22,583 bases of DNA from positions 68,588 through 91,170 of the forward strand of contig DHBS01000017.1 of the NCBI GenBank assembly GCA_002398825.1, written 5' to 3'. Positions 22,408 through 22,583 of the stretch are shown in pieces. Positions within the stretch are counted from its first letter, which is position 1, and every line of letters begins with the position of its first letter. Source of the DNA: Syntrophomonas sp. UBA4922. GTDB taxonomy: Bacteria; Bacillota; Syntrophomonadia; Syntrophomonadales; Syntrophomonadaceae. The position numbers and the translations under genes were made by a program. The notes under the pieces were generated by a model, which worked only from the letters and a program-made list of their open reading frames with translations, was not told the origin of the DNA and made no database searches.

Positions 22408-22583
22408 TTGTCCGAAAATCCAGCACAAATGGTCAAACAAGAAGAAACCAGGGCGGCGGTTTCCGCACCACCATCAATAGCGAAATATCGCATCTTATTC
22501 ATAAGATTCATTCCCGTGATCGTACTGTTGATTAACCTGGCACTGCATAGTTTCTTGCCCAATAAACAGGTTTCCAATGTGAC
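22408..22583 (+). CDS. ABC transporter permease, N-terminal part (cut by window edge)
   Basis: The frame is open from TTG 22408 to the end of the window (58 codons). The TTG follows GAGGTGA (22396-22402) by 5 nt. An in-frame GTG at 22399 lacks a site. A polar start of about 25 residues (MSENPAQMVKQEETRAAV) precedes a hydrophobic segment (about 29-48) containing FIRFIPVIVLLINLALH. This fits the first helix of a binding-protein-dependent permease and the gene order. The identification rests on context because the conserved EAA loop is outside the window. Confidence 0.6.
   Translation, partial: MSENPAQMVKQEETRAAVSAPPSIAKYRILFIRFIPVIVLLINLALHSFLPNKQVSNV

Noticed and set aside
1..22583. CRISPR arrays, tRNA, rRNA, insertion sequences, prophage or toxin-antitoxin pairs
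   Set aside because: No regularly spaced repeats, tRNA-like cloverleaf with CCA end, rRNA signature, transposase or phage structural gene was recognised; this was by eye and not by a search tool.

Overview
The window looks like chromosomal DNA from an anaerobic, spore-forming member of the Firmicutes, probably class Clostridia and possibly close to the Syntrophomonadaceae. The genus is inference. The evidence is the cdaA-cdaR-glmM-glmS order, a glmS ribozyme, a SpoIID-type lipoprotein, a 2[4Fe-4S] ferredoxin, frequent TTG/GTG starts behind strong GGAGG sites, and sigma-A type promoters with 17-18 nt spacers. Almost all of it is ordinary host genome. I see no prophage, transposase, CRISPR array, tRNA or rRNA.

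Layout. 1-1219: promoter and gene for a sugar nucleotidyltransferase. 1257-1452: a heavily folded intergenic element. 1488-2048 (-): a small membrane-anchored protein, divergent from a BaiN-type flavoprotein (2178-3437). 3502-5598: a MoxR-type AAA+ ATPase and its VWA partner, with their own promoter and terminator. 5722-6462: an AT-rich patch with a 4-helix membrane protein (-), a perfect 37-bp tandem duplication and what looks like the tail of a lost permease gene. 6481-10768: a run of co-directional genes: 4-helix membrane protein, DUF815 ATPase, CPBP protease, FmdB zinc ribbon, ComFB-like protein, RNase HI and a YkgJ-like cysteine-cluster protein. 10791-10885: a terminator hairpin and a REP-like palindrome. 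10914-11876 (-): SpoIID-like lipoprotein, divergent from trmL (11991-12449). A bidirectional terminator separates trmL from a ferredoxin gene (-), and thiamine pyrophosphokinase follows.

13584-20616 is the cell-wall precursor and c-di-AMP region: a promoter, cdaA, cdaR (ybbR), a COG2509-type flavoprotein overlapping cdaR, a second promoter, glmM, the glmS ribozyme (about 18486-18622), glmS and a terminator. CdaA makes c-di-AMP, CdaR modulates CdaA, GlmM makes glucosamine-1-phosphate and is a known CdaA partner in other Firmicutes, and GlmS supplies glucosamine-6-phosphate and is controlled by the ribozyme.

20675-22583 is a possible transport/redox unit: a promoter overlapped by an inverted repeat, a C_GCAxxG_C_C cysteine protein, a NitT/TauT-type ABC substrate-binding lipoprotein, an internal hairpin terminator and the start of a permease gene cut by the window edge. 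This unit and the structured intergenic elements are the least explained parts. No wholly new system could be demonstrated from sequence alone.
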